Source of the DNA: Mucilaginibacter endophyticus
GTDB lineage: Bacteria > Bacteroidota > Bacteroidia > Sphingobacteriales > Sphingobacteriaceae
Length of the DNA: 64,000 nucleotides
Assembly (NCBI RefSeq): GCF_003351025.1
Contig: NZ_QPCG01000002.1
Span: forward strand, 1,346,890-1,410,889
Direction: 5' to 3'
Position numbers and translations under genes: made by a program. This document shows positions 8,699 to 16,855 of the stretch, piece after piece. Position 1 is the first letter of the stretch. The number at the start of each line of letters is the position of its first letter. The notes under the pieces were generated by a model. That model saw only the letters and a program-made list of their open reading frames with translations. It had not been told where the DNA came from and made no database searches.

Positions 8699-10055
8699 CG
8701 TACGGGATCTGGTATTTTTCGAGGCGCCGGTACAGGGCGCTGCGCGTGAGGCCCAGCGCCGCTGCCGCCTTACTTATCTTATTTTTATGATGATCTAAGG
8801 CCCGCTTTATCATTTCTACCTCTACCTCTTCTAAAGTTAAGGTGCCCACTCCCGGCAACTGGATATTTCCCTTTTTTACCGGCGATAATTCCAGTTGCGA
8901 CCGGAAATCATCAATACTTAATTCATCCCGCCGGCTCACTAAAATAGAACGTTCCACCAGGTTTTTCAATTGCCTGATATTACCAGGTAAAGGTAGCTGC
9001 TGTAACCATTTCATGGCCGATGGCGCTACCGACAGATTAGGCCGGTTATAGATCTGCTTTAAATTATTAATAAAAAAGCTAACCAGCAAAGGAATATCTT
9101 TCGGCCGCTCGCGCAAAGCCGGCAGGTAAACCGTGATCAAGTTGATCCTATAAAGCAAATCCTCACGAAAAGTACCACGAGATACCATCTCGTTCAGGTT
9201 TTTATTTGTCGCGCAAACCACACGGGTATCTACGGTTTTGGTACGACTGCTACCTAATACCTCGTAGGTACGATCCTGCAATACACGGAGCAGTTTTACC
9301 TGGCTACTGGCATCCAAATCACCTATTTCGTCTAAAAAAATGGTACCCTTGTTGGCCATTTCAAAACGACCTACCCTGTCAAACCGGGCATCCGTAAACG
9401 CGCCTCGGATGTGGCCAAACATTTCGCTCTCAAACAATGAGGTAGAAATACCGCCCAGATTAACCTTAATAAATGGCTTATTACGGCGGAGACTATTCTG
9501 ATGAATTGCTTCGGCAATCAACTCTTTACCGGTACCGCTTTCGCCCATAATCAATACCGAAGCATCGGTTGAAGCCACGCGGCCAATAGTTTCCAAAATA
9601 TCGAGCATCCGTGGATCCTCGCCTACAATATTTTCAAAATTGTAGGTTTTATCCAATTGCTTGCGGGTACGATGCTCTGTCTTTTTATCCTGCAGCTCGA
9701 GCAGTGTTTTTACCGATTGGATAAGGTGCTCGTTAACCCAGGGTTTATTGATAAAATCGTTGGCGCCAAGCTTCATGCCTTTAACTGCCAGCTCAATACT
9801 GCCCCAGCCGGTTATCAGGATCACCGGAATGGCACTGCTAAAAGCCTTGATCTTTCCGAGCAGATCCATTCCCTCCTGCCCCGAGGTATCTATCGAAAAA
9901 TTAAGATCAAGAATGATCAGTTCGGGAGCTTTTTTCCTGATGATCTTGAGGGCTTCAGTAGGTTCGCCGGTGCTCGCAGAATCGTAACCCTCACTTTTCA
10001 GCAGCAAGATCAGCGAGGTGCGTACGGCAATATCATCATCAATAACCAATATCAT
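8682..10055 (-). CDS. NtrC-family sigma-54-dependent response regulator
   Basis: This 457-residue activator has a receiver domain (residues 1-120, phospho-acceptor Asp50 in IILDLNF, Lys in NKPW). A sigma-54 AAA+ domain follows (about 140-375) with Walker A GESGTGKE, Walker B TIFLDEIGDL and the sigma-54 contact loop written GAFTDA instead of the classical GAFTGA. A Fis-type helix-turn-helix lies at the C-terminus (KISKAAAALGLTRSALYRRL). It sits downstream of the ABC/adaptor genes in the same operon, 21 bases after a permease gene. A sigma-54-like promoter and a palindrome lie upstream of the first gene of this operon, so autoregulation is likely. Confidence 0.94.
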   Translation of the reverse strand: MILVIDDDIAVRTSLILLLKSEGYDSASTGEPTEALKIIRKKAPELIILDLNFSIDTSGQEGMDLLGKIKAFSSAIPVILITGWGSIELAVKGMKLGANDFINKPWVNEHLIQSVKTLLELQDKKTEHRTRKQLDKTYNFENIVGEDPRMLDILETIGRVASTDASVLIMGESGTGKELIAEAIHQNSLRRNKPFIKVNLGGISTSLFESEMFGHIRGAFTDARFDRVGRFEMANKGTIFLDEIGDLDASSQVKLLRVLQDRTYEVLGSSRTKTVDTRVVCATNKNLNEMVSRGTFREDLLYRINLITVYLPALRERPKDIPLLVSFFINNLKQIYNRPNLSVAPSAMKWLQQLPLPGNIRQLKNLVERSILVSRRDELSIDDFRSQLELSPVKKGNIQLPGVGTLTLEEVEVEMIKRALDHHKNKISKAAAALGLTRSALYRRLEKYQIPYDEAED

Positions 10056-10076
10056 AACAAGCGGTCAATATCGTAA

Positions 10077-11261
10077 TTATTCTTCGTGTAAAGCAACAGC
10101 AGGGTAAATAGCCGCCGCCTGTTTGCCGGGGTAAAGCGAGCAAACAAGCACCAACAGGTAAACAAATAAAACAGATAATAATATGCCTTCGATATAAACA
10201 ATAGCAGGCAAATCAAATACATTCAACAATGGAAACTGAATAGCGAAAAAAGTACCAACAATGAGAGCCAGCGTTGCCAGGATCATGGATTCGGACACCA
10301 ATTGAGCCGATACAGAGCCGCCCGTGGCACCAATGGCCCGGCGTAAACCTATCTCGCTCCTGCGTTTGTTGATATTATACCACAGCACGCCAAACAAGCC
10401 GAGCGCCACGTTAATCACTAAAAATGTGCTCACAATGGCTAATATGATCATAGGCACCAGCGCAAAATAATTTGCATCCGTACGTTTGTTGGCAAGATGC
10501 TCTATTTCAACATTGGCGTTTTTCATATAGTTGGCCATGGTTTTGTACAGCTTCCCTTCAAAGGCAGCGTCGGCACCGGGGGTAACTTTAACCAGTATTT
10601 TATCGAGCCAGCGGAACGAACCGGTATCTGTTCTGAAATACATGCCCGGGCCGGCTTTCAGATAGTCGCCATTTCTTTTAATGGTTTGAATTACGCCAAC
10701 TACCTTAAACTTATTTTTATCATCATCATTACCTAAAAGCTTACCAACGGCAGGTTCATTGCCAAATGTTGCCTCTTTTAAATCGGAGTCAATGATAATG
10801 CTTTGATTTTTGCTTACCACATCTTGTTTATTAAACCAACGCCCCTCCAACAGCGTAACATTCATTACATTTTTATAGTAATCTTCTACCGTAAAATTAT
10901 TCAGATGATCTATGTGCTTGCCTTTAAATGTTAAGCCACTTTGGTTCGTTCGCGACGAAAATGGGATATTGCCGCTCACAAAAGTGATCTCTTTTACCTG
11001 CGGCAATGATTTTATTGTTTTGCGCAGCGTTTCGTAGTAAAGGTCAAGCGAATCGACATTTTTTGTTTGGTATGAATTATTATAATTGATCACCCATACA
11101 TCCTGGTAATCAAAGCCCATTGGCTTTTTGTAGTTGTTGTAGTAAAACATCAGCAACGTAAATACCGCGAAAAGTACCAGGAAAGACACCAGCATTTCGG
11201 TGATGAGCAGAAAGTTCTGCTTCTTTTTATTCCAGATGAGTTTAAATAGATGCTTAAACAT
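10077..11261 (-). CDS. MacB/FtsX-type ABC transporter permease (second of two)
   Basis: This inner-membrane permease of about 394 residues has the MacB layout. One transmembrane helix near the N-terminus (LLITEMLVSFLVLFAVFTLLM) is followed by a large periplasmic domain (about residues 45-265) and three C-terminal helices of the FtsX domain. The cytoplasmic motif RRSEIGLRRAIGAT lies between helices 2 and 3. The frame is open further upstream to 11315, but that would overlap the preceding gene; the ATG at 11261 gives the usual MFKHLFKLIWNKKKQN start. It is one half of an apparent heterodimeric permease with the product of 11290-12513. The substrate is unknown. Confidence 0.9.
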   Translation of the reverse strand: MFKHLFKLIWNKKKQNFLLITEMLVSFLVLFAVFTLLMFYYNNYKKPMGFDYQDVWVINYNNSYQTKNVDSLDLYYETLRKTIKSLPQVKEITFVSGNIPFSSRTNQSGLTFKGKHIDHLNNFTVEDYYKNVMNVTLLEGRWFNKQDVVSKNQSIIIDSDLKEATFGNEPAVGKLLGNDDDKNKFKVVGVIQTIKRNGDYLKAGPGMYFRTDTGSFRWLDKILVKVTPGADAAFEGKLYKTMANYMKNANVEIEHLANKRTDANYFALVPMIILAIVSTFLVINVALGLFGVLWYNINKRRSEIGLRRAIGATGGSVSAQLVSESMILATLALIVGTFFAIQFPLLNVFDLPAIVYIEGILLSVLFVYLLVLVCSLYPGKQAAAIYPAVALHEE

Positions 11262-11289
11262 AATATTTTGATTTAAGGATAAATGATCA

Positions 11290-12513
11290 TTAAGCTTTGA
11301 GCGCTGTAACCACATTCAGTTTTGACATGCGCCATGCGGGGTAAACGCCCGATAGTAAACCAAACACAAGGCACACCAGTAAGCCGATAAATAAAACCGT
11401 AAAATTGATGCTTAGCTCGAGGTTATCTATCAAATTGGCGTTGTTGATGGCGTAAAGCGCAAATATTGATAACACCGTTCCGATTACGCCGCCGAGCATA
11501 GTAAGTATCAGATTTTCAACGAGAAACTGGTAAACCAATGTTTTTGATGATGCCCCGAAAGCCTTCCTAACACCAATTTCTGAAGATCGCTCCATAATCC
11601 TGGTGATGTTGATATTGACCAGGTTAAGTGTTGGCAGCAGGGTAAAAATAAATACGAAAATGCTTATAGCCGTAACCACGATAAACACGCCCGATTGCTT
11701 CTCGTTGCCGGTATCAACATAGCTCCTGAAAAATGTGTTGGCATGGCTGTAAACGTGTTTAAATTCTTTTCGTTCCACAGGTACCCTTGATATGATACTT
11801 TCATATTCGGCCTGCATTTTAGGTATATCGCCCGGCGAGTTGCCAAGCAAGATTGCCATATAAGCACCCAGGTACCCCTTACTCTTATAATCTTCTTTTG
11901 ATACGGTATAAGGTAAATAGATATCACTGTAAAGCATGTAATTAGTTACAGGTACGTTTTTCACAACGCCAATTACACGATAGTCGACGTTATCTGCCTC
12001 GATGTATTTGCCTACTACTGTTGTTACATCGCCAAAATACTGACGTTTCATATCCTCAGATATAATCGCGACACGATCTGCATTGGTTACCTGCTGCTTG
12101 TTGAATGGCTTACCTTCGGTAAAATCATAATCGAGCACGTCCCAATACTCAGCATTGGTATATTTAAAATTAACCGCTATCTTTTTATTGTTGACATAGG
12201 TATTGGTACCCTTAAACATAGATGATATGGCAACTTTAGCCGGGGTTTTCATCATGCCGGTGTAATGGCTCAAAAAATAATAAGACAACGTACTTGACAT
12301 CATATTATTATCTCCCGATTCCTGGATCCTGTTAATGTACAATGATCTATCCCGTTTTTTATCCGGGTAGTTATCCCCAATTACCTTGTTAATAAAAGCG
12401 GTTAAAACCATTAATATAGTTAAAGTAAAGCTGATACCAAACAGGCTGATGAACGTAAAAAACTTGCGGCGCTTGAGTACCGCTATGGCTATTTTAAAAT
12501 AATTTTTAAGCAT
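11290..12513 (-). CDS. MacB/FtsX-type ABC transporter permease (first of two)
   Basis: This is a 407-residue permease with the same fold as its downstream neighbour. It has an N-terminal helix (FISLFGISFTLTILMVLTAFI), a periplasmic MacB_PCD-like domain (about residues 45-270), and three C-terminal helices with the cytoplasmic motif RSSEIGVRKAFGASS. The two permeases are clearly diverged, so they probably form a heterodimer rather than being a recent duplication. It starts 25 bases after the ATPase gene. In this class the periplasmic domain couples ATP hydrolysis to an adaptor and outer-membrane channel, both encoded upstream in this operon. Confidence 0.92.
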   Translation of the reverse strand: MLKNYFKIAIAVLKRRKFFTFISLFGISFTLTILMVLTAFINKVIGDNYPDKKRDRSLYINRIQESGDNNMMSSTLSYYFLSHYTGMMKTPAKVAISSMFKGTNTYVNNKKIAVNFKYTNAEYWDVLDYDFTEGKPFNKQQVTNADRVAIISEDMKRQYFGDVTTVVGKYIEADNVDYRVIGVVKNVPVTNYMLYSDIYLPYTVSKEDYKSKGYLGAYMAILLGNSPGDIPKMQAEYESIISRVPVERKEFKHVYSHANTFFRSYVDTGNEKQSGVFIVVTAISIFVFIFTLLPTLNLVNINITRIMERSSEIGVRKAFGASSKTLVYQFLVENLILTMLGGVIGTVLSIFALYAINNANLIDNLELSINFTVLFIGLLVCLVFGLLSGVYPAWRMSKLNVVTALKA

Positions 12514-12538
12514 GACTTTCTATTTTAAAACCGGTTAA

Positions 12539-13204
12539 TTATTGAACCTGGGCACCATCAAAAAGGCGCACCAAACGATGGGTTTTGTGGGCCATATTTT
12601 CATCGTGCGTTACCATTACTATGGTAGTACCGTCGTTGCGGTTAAGGCTAAGCAGGATCTCCATAATCTCGTTACCCATAGCGCTATCCAGGTTGCCTGT
12701 TGGCTCATCGGCCAAAATAATTTCTGGCCTGCCTACAATAGCACGTGCTATGGCTACACGCTGGCGCTGACCACCTGATAGCTGCGTAGGAAAATGTTTC
12801 AGGCGATTAGCCAATCCCACTTTCTCCAATGCTTCGGCAGCCAGTTCGCGGCGTTGTTTAGCGGTGGTATCACGGTATAGCAAGGGTAGTTCTACATTAT
12901 CAAGCACCTGCAGGTCGTTAATAAGATGATAGCTCTGAAAAATAAAACCCAGCTTTTTATTGCGGAACTGCGCCAGCTGCTTATCATTCATGCCTCCTGT
13001 TTTTTGATCATCAATCCTGATCTCCCCTTTTGATGGCGCATCAAGCAGGCCCATGATATTTAACAGCGTGCTTTTGCCACAGCCTGAAGGTCCCATAATG
13101 GATAAAAATTCGCCTTTGGCAATATCAAGGCTTACGCTGTTTAAGGCCAGAGTTTCGATGGTATCGGTGCGGTACACCTTTTCAATGTTTTGTAAACGGA
13201 TCAT
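12539..13204 (-). CDS. ABC transporter ATP-binding protein (MacB/LolD type)
   Basis: This 221-residue ATPase drives the two permeases encoded directly downstream. All diagnostic motifs are present: Walker A GPSGCGKST (about residues 38-46), a Q-loop within FIFQSYHLIN, the signature LSGGQRQRVAIARA, Walker B IILADEPTGNLDS and the H-loop VTHD. The DEPTGNLDS form is typical of the MacB/LolD/FtsE group, which carries out mechanotransmission rather than classical transport. It lies 31 bases after the TolC-type gene. Confidence 0.95.
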   Translation of the reverse strand: MIRLQNIEKVYRTDTIETLALNSVSLDIAKGEFLSIMGPSGCGKSTLLNIMGLLDAPSKGEIRIDDQKTGGMNDKQLAQFRNKKLGFIFQSYHLINDLQVLDNVELPLLYRDTTAKQRRELAAEALEKVGLANRLKHFPTQLSGGQRQRVAIARAIVGRPEIILADEPTGNLDSAMGNEIMEILLSLNRNDGTTIVMVTHDENMAHKTHRLVRLFDGAQVQ

Positions 13205-13235
13205 ATCGTTAGGTTTGAATTATTGAGTTATTGAT

Positions 13236-14693
13236 TTAGTTATAGGTTATTTTTTTGTTTGTTTCAAAGTCGTAAAGCGAAAGATAGCGCAATTGATAGT
13301 AGGCTCCCCAAAAATCGCGGAGAGCGCTTACATAATCACGCTGGGCCTGGTCATTTTCGCGAAAGGCAATACCAAGATCGGTGATGCTCAGATCGCCAAG
13401 CACATAGCGTTCGCGGGCTATCTTATATTTTTCGCCGGCAATACTGTCGGCACTGGCGGTATATACCAATTGCTCTTTCATCATATTAAAAAGCGACACC
13501 TGGGTAATTATCTCCTGCTTAAAAGTTTGCTTATCCTGCTCAACGGCATATTCTGTAAGCTTTTGGTTAGCAAGCGCCGTCTTGGCCCTTGATTTTGATC
13601 TGCCCCAATCCAATATCGGTATCGATAGCTGCAACTCAAGCACTTGTTGGTTTTGCGGGTTCTTGTATACATCCGGAATATTTGTAGCCGTATTGGAAAA
13701 ACCCAAACTGGCGGTTAGCGTGGCGGTGAGCCCGTTTTGACCTTTGGCCTTAGCCACATCACGTTTAGCTTCGGCAAGACGGCGCAAAAAAGCTATGGCT
13801 GCCGACCGGTTAGCATTGGCCTCGGCAAGCACCCTATCCGACGAAACGGTCATGTTGTTGATATCTTTCGGAACTGCCAAAACTATCCTGTCATCCCCTG
13901 CCTGCCCTATAAAACTACGTAGTGTAAGTGTGCTAATTTCCAAATCGCGTTTGGCGGTGCCTACCGCTTTTTGCGCGTTGATTTTTTCAAGTTGTAATTG
14001 AAGTATATCGTTCTTTGATACTTTTCCCAACTCATACTTTAAGTTGGCTATTTTGATAATCCCCTCTGTATTTGTCAGGTTTGTTTCGGCAATTTTGAGG
14101 TTTACCTGTGCCAGCAGCAGATCGAAAAAGTAACCTTCCACATCAACCGCTATCTTTTCCTGGGCTTCAATGTAAGCTTGCTTGCTTTCATTATATTTTA
14201 AAGGCTCAACCCTTTTATCCCACTTTAAGCTATTGAACTGAAACAGCGGCTGGGCATAATTTATACCATAAGGAATGCCGTTGTATAATACATTATGCCT
14301 GTCAAAATCATCAAACCGTTGTAATTGCGTGGTTCCATAAATGGTACCACCTGTAGCCGCAATACTCTGACTAAAGTCAAGCCTTAGCTGTGAGTTATCA
14401 TTATGAATAGGCTGTACAAGGAAGGTACCATTAGGCTGTTGCACTTGCGAAAATGTTTTAGTATAACCCGGTAAAATACCGCTTAAAGCCAGCTGCGGCT
14501 GATAGTTTGATTTGTAGGTGCGATATTCCCAATATTTGGTTTCGCGTGTAGTTGCAGCCTGTTTAGCGGCTATAGAGTTGGCCTTAGCCAAATCAACCAC
14601 CTGCTGCAGGGTTAGCCTAAGGGTATCGCTACCACTGCGGCCAAATGCGCCCGAGCTTAGGGTCAATAACAGTATGAAGTATAGATATTTCAT
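13236..14693 (-). CDS. TolC-family outer membrane channel protein
   Basis: This outer-membrane efflux channel of about 485 residues has a signal peptide (MKYLYFILLLTLSSGAFG) and the two repeated coiled-coil/OEP regions of TolC proteins. These are seen as long helices such as NLKIAETNLTNTEGIIKIANLKYELGKV (in part) near residue 210 and KYKIARERYVLGDLSITDL near residue 430. The frame is open to 14744, but the ATG at 14693 is directly followed by the signal peptide. It lies between the adaptor gene and the ABC genes, so the operon encodes a complete tripartite pump across both membranes. Confidence 0.92.
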   Translation of the reverse strand: MKYLYFILLLTLSSGAFGRSGSDTLRLTLQQVVDLAKANSIAAKQAATTRETKYWEYRTYKSNYQPQLALSGILPGYTKTFSQVQQPNGTFLVQPIHNDNSQLRLDFSQSIAATGGTIYGTTQLQRFDDFDRHNVLYNGIPYGINYAQPLFQFNSLKWDKRVEPLKYNESKQAYIEAQEKIAVDVEGYFFDLLLAQVNLKIAETNLTNTEGIIKIANLKYELGKVSKNDILQLQLEKINAQKAVGTAKRDLEISTLTLRSFIGQAGDDRIVLAVPKDINNMTVSSDRVLAEANANRSAAIAFLRRLAEAKRDVAKAKGQNGLTATLTASLGFSNTATNIPDVYKNPQNQQVLELQLSIPILDWGRSKSRAKTALANQKLTEYAVEQDKQTFKQEIITQVSLFNMMKEQLVYTASADSIAGEKYKIARERYVLGDLSITDLGIAFRENDQAQRDYVSALRDFWGAYYQLRYLSLYDFETNKKITYN

Positions 14694-14827
14694 GATGCTC
14701 AATTCGTTTTTCCAGATCGTCATTGTAGGAACAGTTTCTCCCAAACCTGGAAATACAAGCCCAAACTTTGTAAATCCATGCTGTGAACCGGGATTACACT
14801 GCCCCTGGCAATGACGCTTCTTGTTTA

Positions 14828-16072
14828 TTATTTTACTGTTACTTCTTTTGAGTTTTTGTATTCGGTCATATCCGATGTAATAACCTCATCGCCAGCTTTA
14901 ACACCACTCTGAATCTCTACATAGTCAAAATTGGTGAGGCCGATGTGTACCGTGCGGCGTTCGGCCTTGCCATTGTTCAGTACAAAAATGTCCTGGACGG
15001 ACGGACCTTTAAATGCAGGGCCATTGGCTACCCGCATGATCTTGTTGTGCGTGGCCGTCACCAGAAACACGTCCACTTTCAGGTTTGGCCTCAGCAGTTT
15101 ATTTGCCCGGTCATCAAGCTGTACATCAAAAGAAATTATGCTGTTTTGTACCGATGGGGATACATTACTTACATGGCCACGCAATTGATCGTCATTTATG
15201 CGCACAATTACCGGCAAACCGCTACGTACCTGATCGGCCACGTTATCTGAAACACTGCCCTGGATCCGGAAACTGCCTAAATCGGCAATGCGGGCCAGGG
15301 TTTCCCCCTCGTGAATATTGGCGCCAATGTTTTTGTTTACGTAGGTAATAACTCCTGCTCGGGTTGCTACCACGTTTGCCAGGTCAAGCTTGCGTTGTAA
15401 TTCTTTCAAATCATTTTGCTGAATATCGGCGGCTATTTCAGCCTCTTTGATCTCCAGTTGCATGGTTTGCTGCTTGCTTTTGATCTCGTTTTCCAGCTGC
15501 TTTTTTTCAAGCTGGGCAACTTTAAGGTTCAGTTCGGCTTGTTCTATGTTTTCGCGGGTGCCGCCGCCTGCTTTATACAGGCGTTTGGCATTTTCAACGG
15601 CATCGGCAAGGTTGCTGATGTGGAGTTGTTTAATATCATTATTAGATTGAATGTCGTAGAAGCTTTTATTAAGATCAAGCTTGAGTTTATTGATCTCGGT
15701 ACGTTTGGTTTCGAGCTGAAATTTTTGTTTCTCATAATCGGTTTGGGTAGCCGATTTATCCAGCGTCAGTATTGATTGACCTGCTTTTATCTTATTACCG
15801 GCATCCATCAGCGCGCTTTTGATAGAGGCGTTTATAGGACTGGTGATAATTTCTTCAAATTCCGGCAAAACTTCGCCGGTAGCGTTTATGGTATTTTCGA
15901 TGTTGCCGATCTCAACTTTAGCAGTTGTTATTTCGGCACGGGTGATGGTTGATTTAATATATCCCCGCAAAAGCATTACGGCAAACACCAAAACAGCCAG
16001 GCTGATAGTGATGATAACCGCCGTTTTTTTGCGTTTGGCAGATGTAACTTCAAGTGCAATTTCCTTATCCAT
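14828..16072 (-). CDS. HlyD/MacA-type periplasmic adaptor of the ABC efflux pump
   Basis: This 414-residue adaptor has one N-terminal transmembrane helix (TAVIITISLAVLVFAVMLL, about residues 16-35) and a split lipoyl domain (GNIENTINATGEVLPEF and GVITYVNKNIGANIHEGE). Between them is a long alpha-helical hairpin (about residues 110-225) that should reach the TolC-type channel. Beta-barrel and membrane-proximal domains follow. The ATG at 16072 was preferred to a TTG at 16090. It is the first gene of the pump operon and has a sigma-54-like promoter immediately upstream. The cargo is unknown. Confidence 0.92.
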   Translation of the reverse strand: MDKEIALEVTSAKRKKTAVIITISLAVLVFAVMLLRGYIKSTITRAEITTAKVEIGNIENTINATGEVLPEFEEIITSPINASIKSALMDAGNKIKAGQSILTLDKSATQTDYEKQKFQLETKRTEINKLKLDLNKSFYDIQSNNDIKQLHISNLADAVENAKRLYKAGGGTRENIEQAELNLKVAQLEKKQLENEIKSKQQTMQLEIKEAEIAADIQQNDLKELQRKLDLANVVATRAGVITYVNKNIGANIHEGETLARIADLGSFRIQGSVSDNVADQVRSGLPVIVRINDDQLRGHVSNVSPSVQNSIISFDVQLDDRANKLLRPNLKVDVFLVTATHNKIMRVANGPAFKGPSVQDIFVLNNGKAERRTVHIGLTNFDYVEIQSGVKAGDEVITSDMTEYKNSKEVTVK

Positions 16073-16095
16073 TGTGATAAATTTGGACAAGGTTT

Positions 16096-16112
16096 TGCAA
16101 GAGCTATACCAA
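16096..16112 (-). promoter_or_regulatory. Candidate sigma-54 (-24/-12) promoter of the efflux operon
   Basis: On the minus strand this reads TTGGTATAGCTCTTGCA, with the invariant GG and GC exactly ten bases apart and a perfect TTGCA at -12. The -24 half (TTGGTAT) departs from TTGGCAC at two bases. It would start RNA about 13 bases before the adaptor ATG, which is short but workable. An NtrC-type activator is encoded in the same operon. Confidence 0.55.
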
Positions 16113-16165
16113 TATTAAATACTTAAAAACCAATACATTACGGATTTTTATTTTTTGAAAAGTGA

Positions 16166-16194
16166 TCGATATCGGACAAAATTTCTGATATCGA
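16166..16194. promoter_or_regulatory. Palindromic candidate activator site upstream of the sigma-54 promoter
   Basis: The arms TCGATATCGGA (16166-16176) and TCTGATATCGA (16184-16194) are inverted copies with one mismatch, separated by seven bases. They lie about 54 bases upstream of the -24 element, a plausible position for an enhancer-type NtrC-family binding site. The remaining bases of the 16073-16417 gap show no convincing gene. Confidence 0.45.
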
Positions 16195-16417
16195 CCGTTG
16201 ATTGGTTTTGATTACGTTGATTGCGCTGATTACTTTGAAAGCTTCCCCAATGAAGAAGTTGCGTACCTATGGCACGCTAAAAACTCAACTTGTTTTATTG
16301 CTATAGACCTGTTGCACCTCTGGTGCAAGCAGGTTACACCTTCAAACGAAAGTATAAGGAGCTTCAAAAGAACATCAACTTATTTTAATCTGAGACGTAG
16401 TTTATCTATAAATTGTC

Positions 16418-16801
16418 TTACGCTTCAAGATGTTTCCTGATCTTCCCTAACAAATCATCTATTTCGAAAGGTTTGGCTAAAAAGTCATCGGCGCCGGCAT
16501 CATAGGCTGATTTTTCGATGTCTCGGCTTGCGGAGATCATAATGATGGGAATTCCTTTAGTTGAATCGCGCTTTTTAAGCTCACGACAAATATCACGCCC
16601 ATCGGAACCGGACATCCAGATATCCAATAAAAGCAGGTCAGGAAATTCGTTTTGCATATCCAGAAGCGTCAAGCCGTTTACTGTCGACGAAATCTGGTAC
16701 CCCTCAAAATCAAGCATTATTTCTACCGCATCCACAATCCCCGGATCATCGTCCGCTATCATGATCTTCTTCGTATTTTCCACTTCATCCGGGAGCCACA
16801 A
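16418..16801 (-). CDS. Single-domain response regulator (receiver only)
   Basis: This is a receiver domain of about 120 residues with no output domain. The acidic cluster (IADDDPG), the phospho-acceptor Asp in LLLLDIWMSGSDG, the Ser in MISAS and the Lys in LAKPF are all present, so it should be phosphorylatable. The start is uncertain. The only in-frame ATG (16762) would remove the first beta-strand, so a GTG at 16783 or the TTG at 16801 is more likely. It lies 54 bases after the six-PAS histidine kinase gene and is probably its phosphorylation partner, acting by protein contact. Confidence 0.88.
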   Translation of the reverse strand: MWLPDEVENTKKIMIADDDPGIVDAVEIMLDFEGYQISSTVNGLTLLDMQNEFPDLLLLDIWMSGSDGRDICRELKKRDSTKGIPIIMISASRDIEKSAYDAGADDFLAKPFEIDDLLGKIRKHLEA

Positions 16802-16855
16802 AAATCAAGCCTCAAAAACAATCGATAACATTTTTTTTACAAAAGATTTTTTAGC

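Noticed and set aside
7397..16072. Efflux operon as dedicated exporter of the KRDLGSAD peptides
   Set aside because: It is about 47 kb away, the ATPase has no C39 peptidase domain, and the peptides carry their own Sec signals.
16198..16440. 80-residue open frame on the plus strand
   Set aside because: It has no recognisable domain, overlaps the end of the receiver gene and lies beside the sigma-54 promoter; treated as chance.
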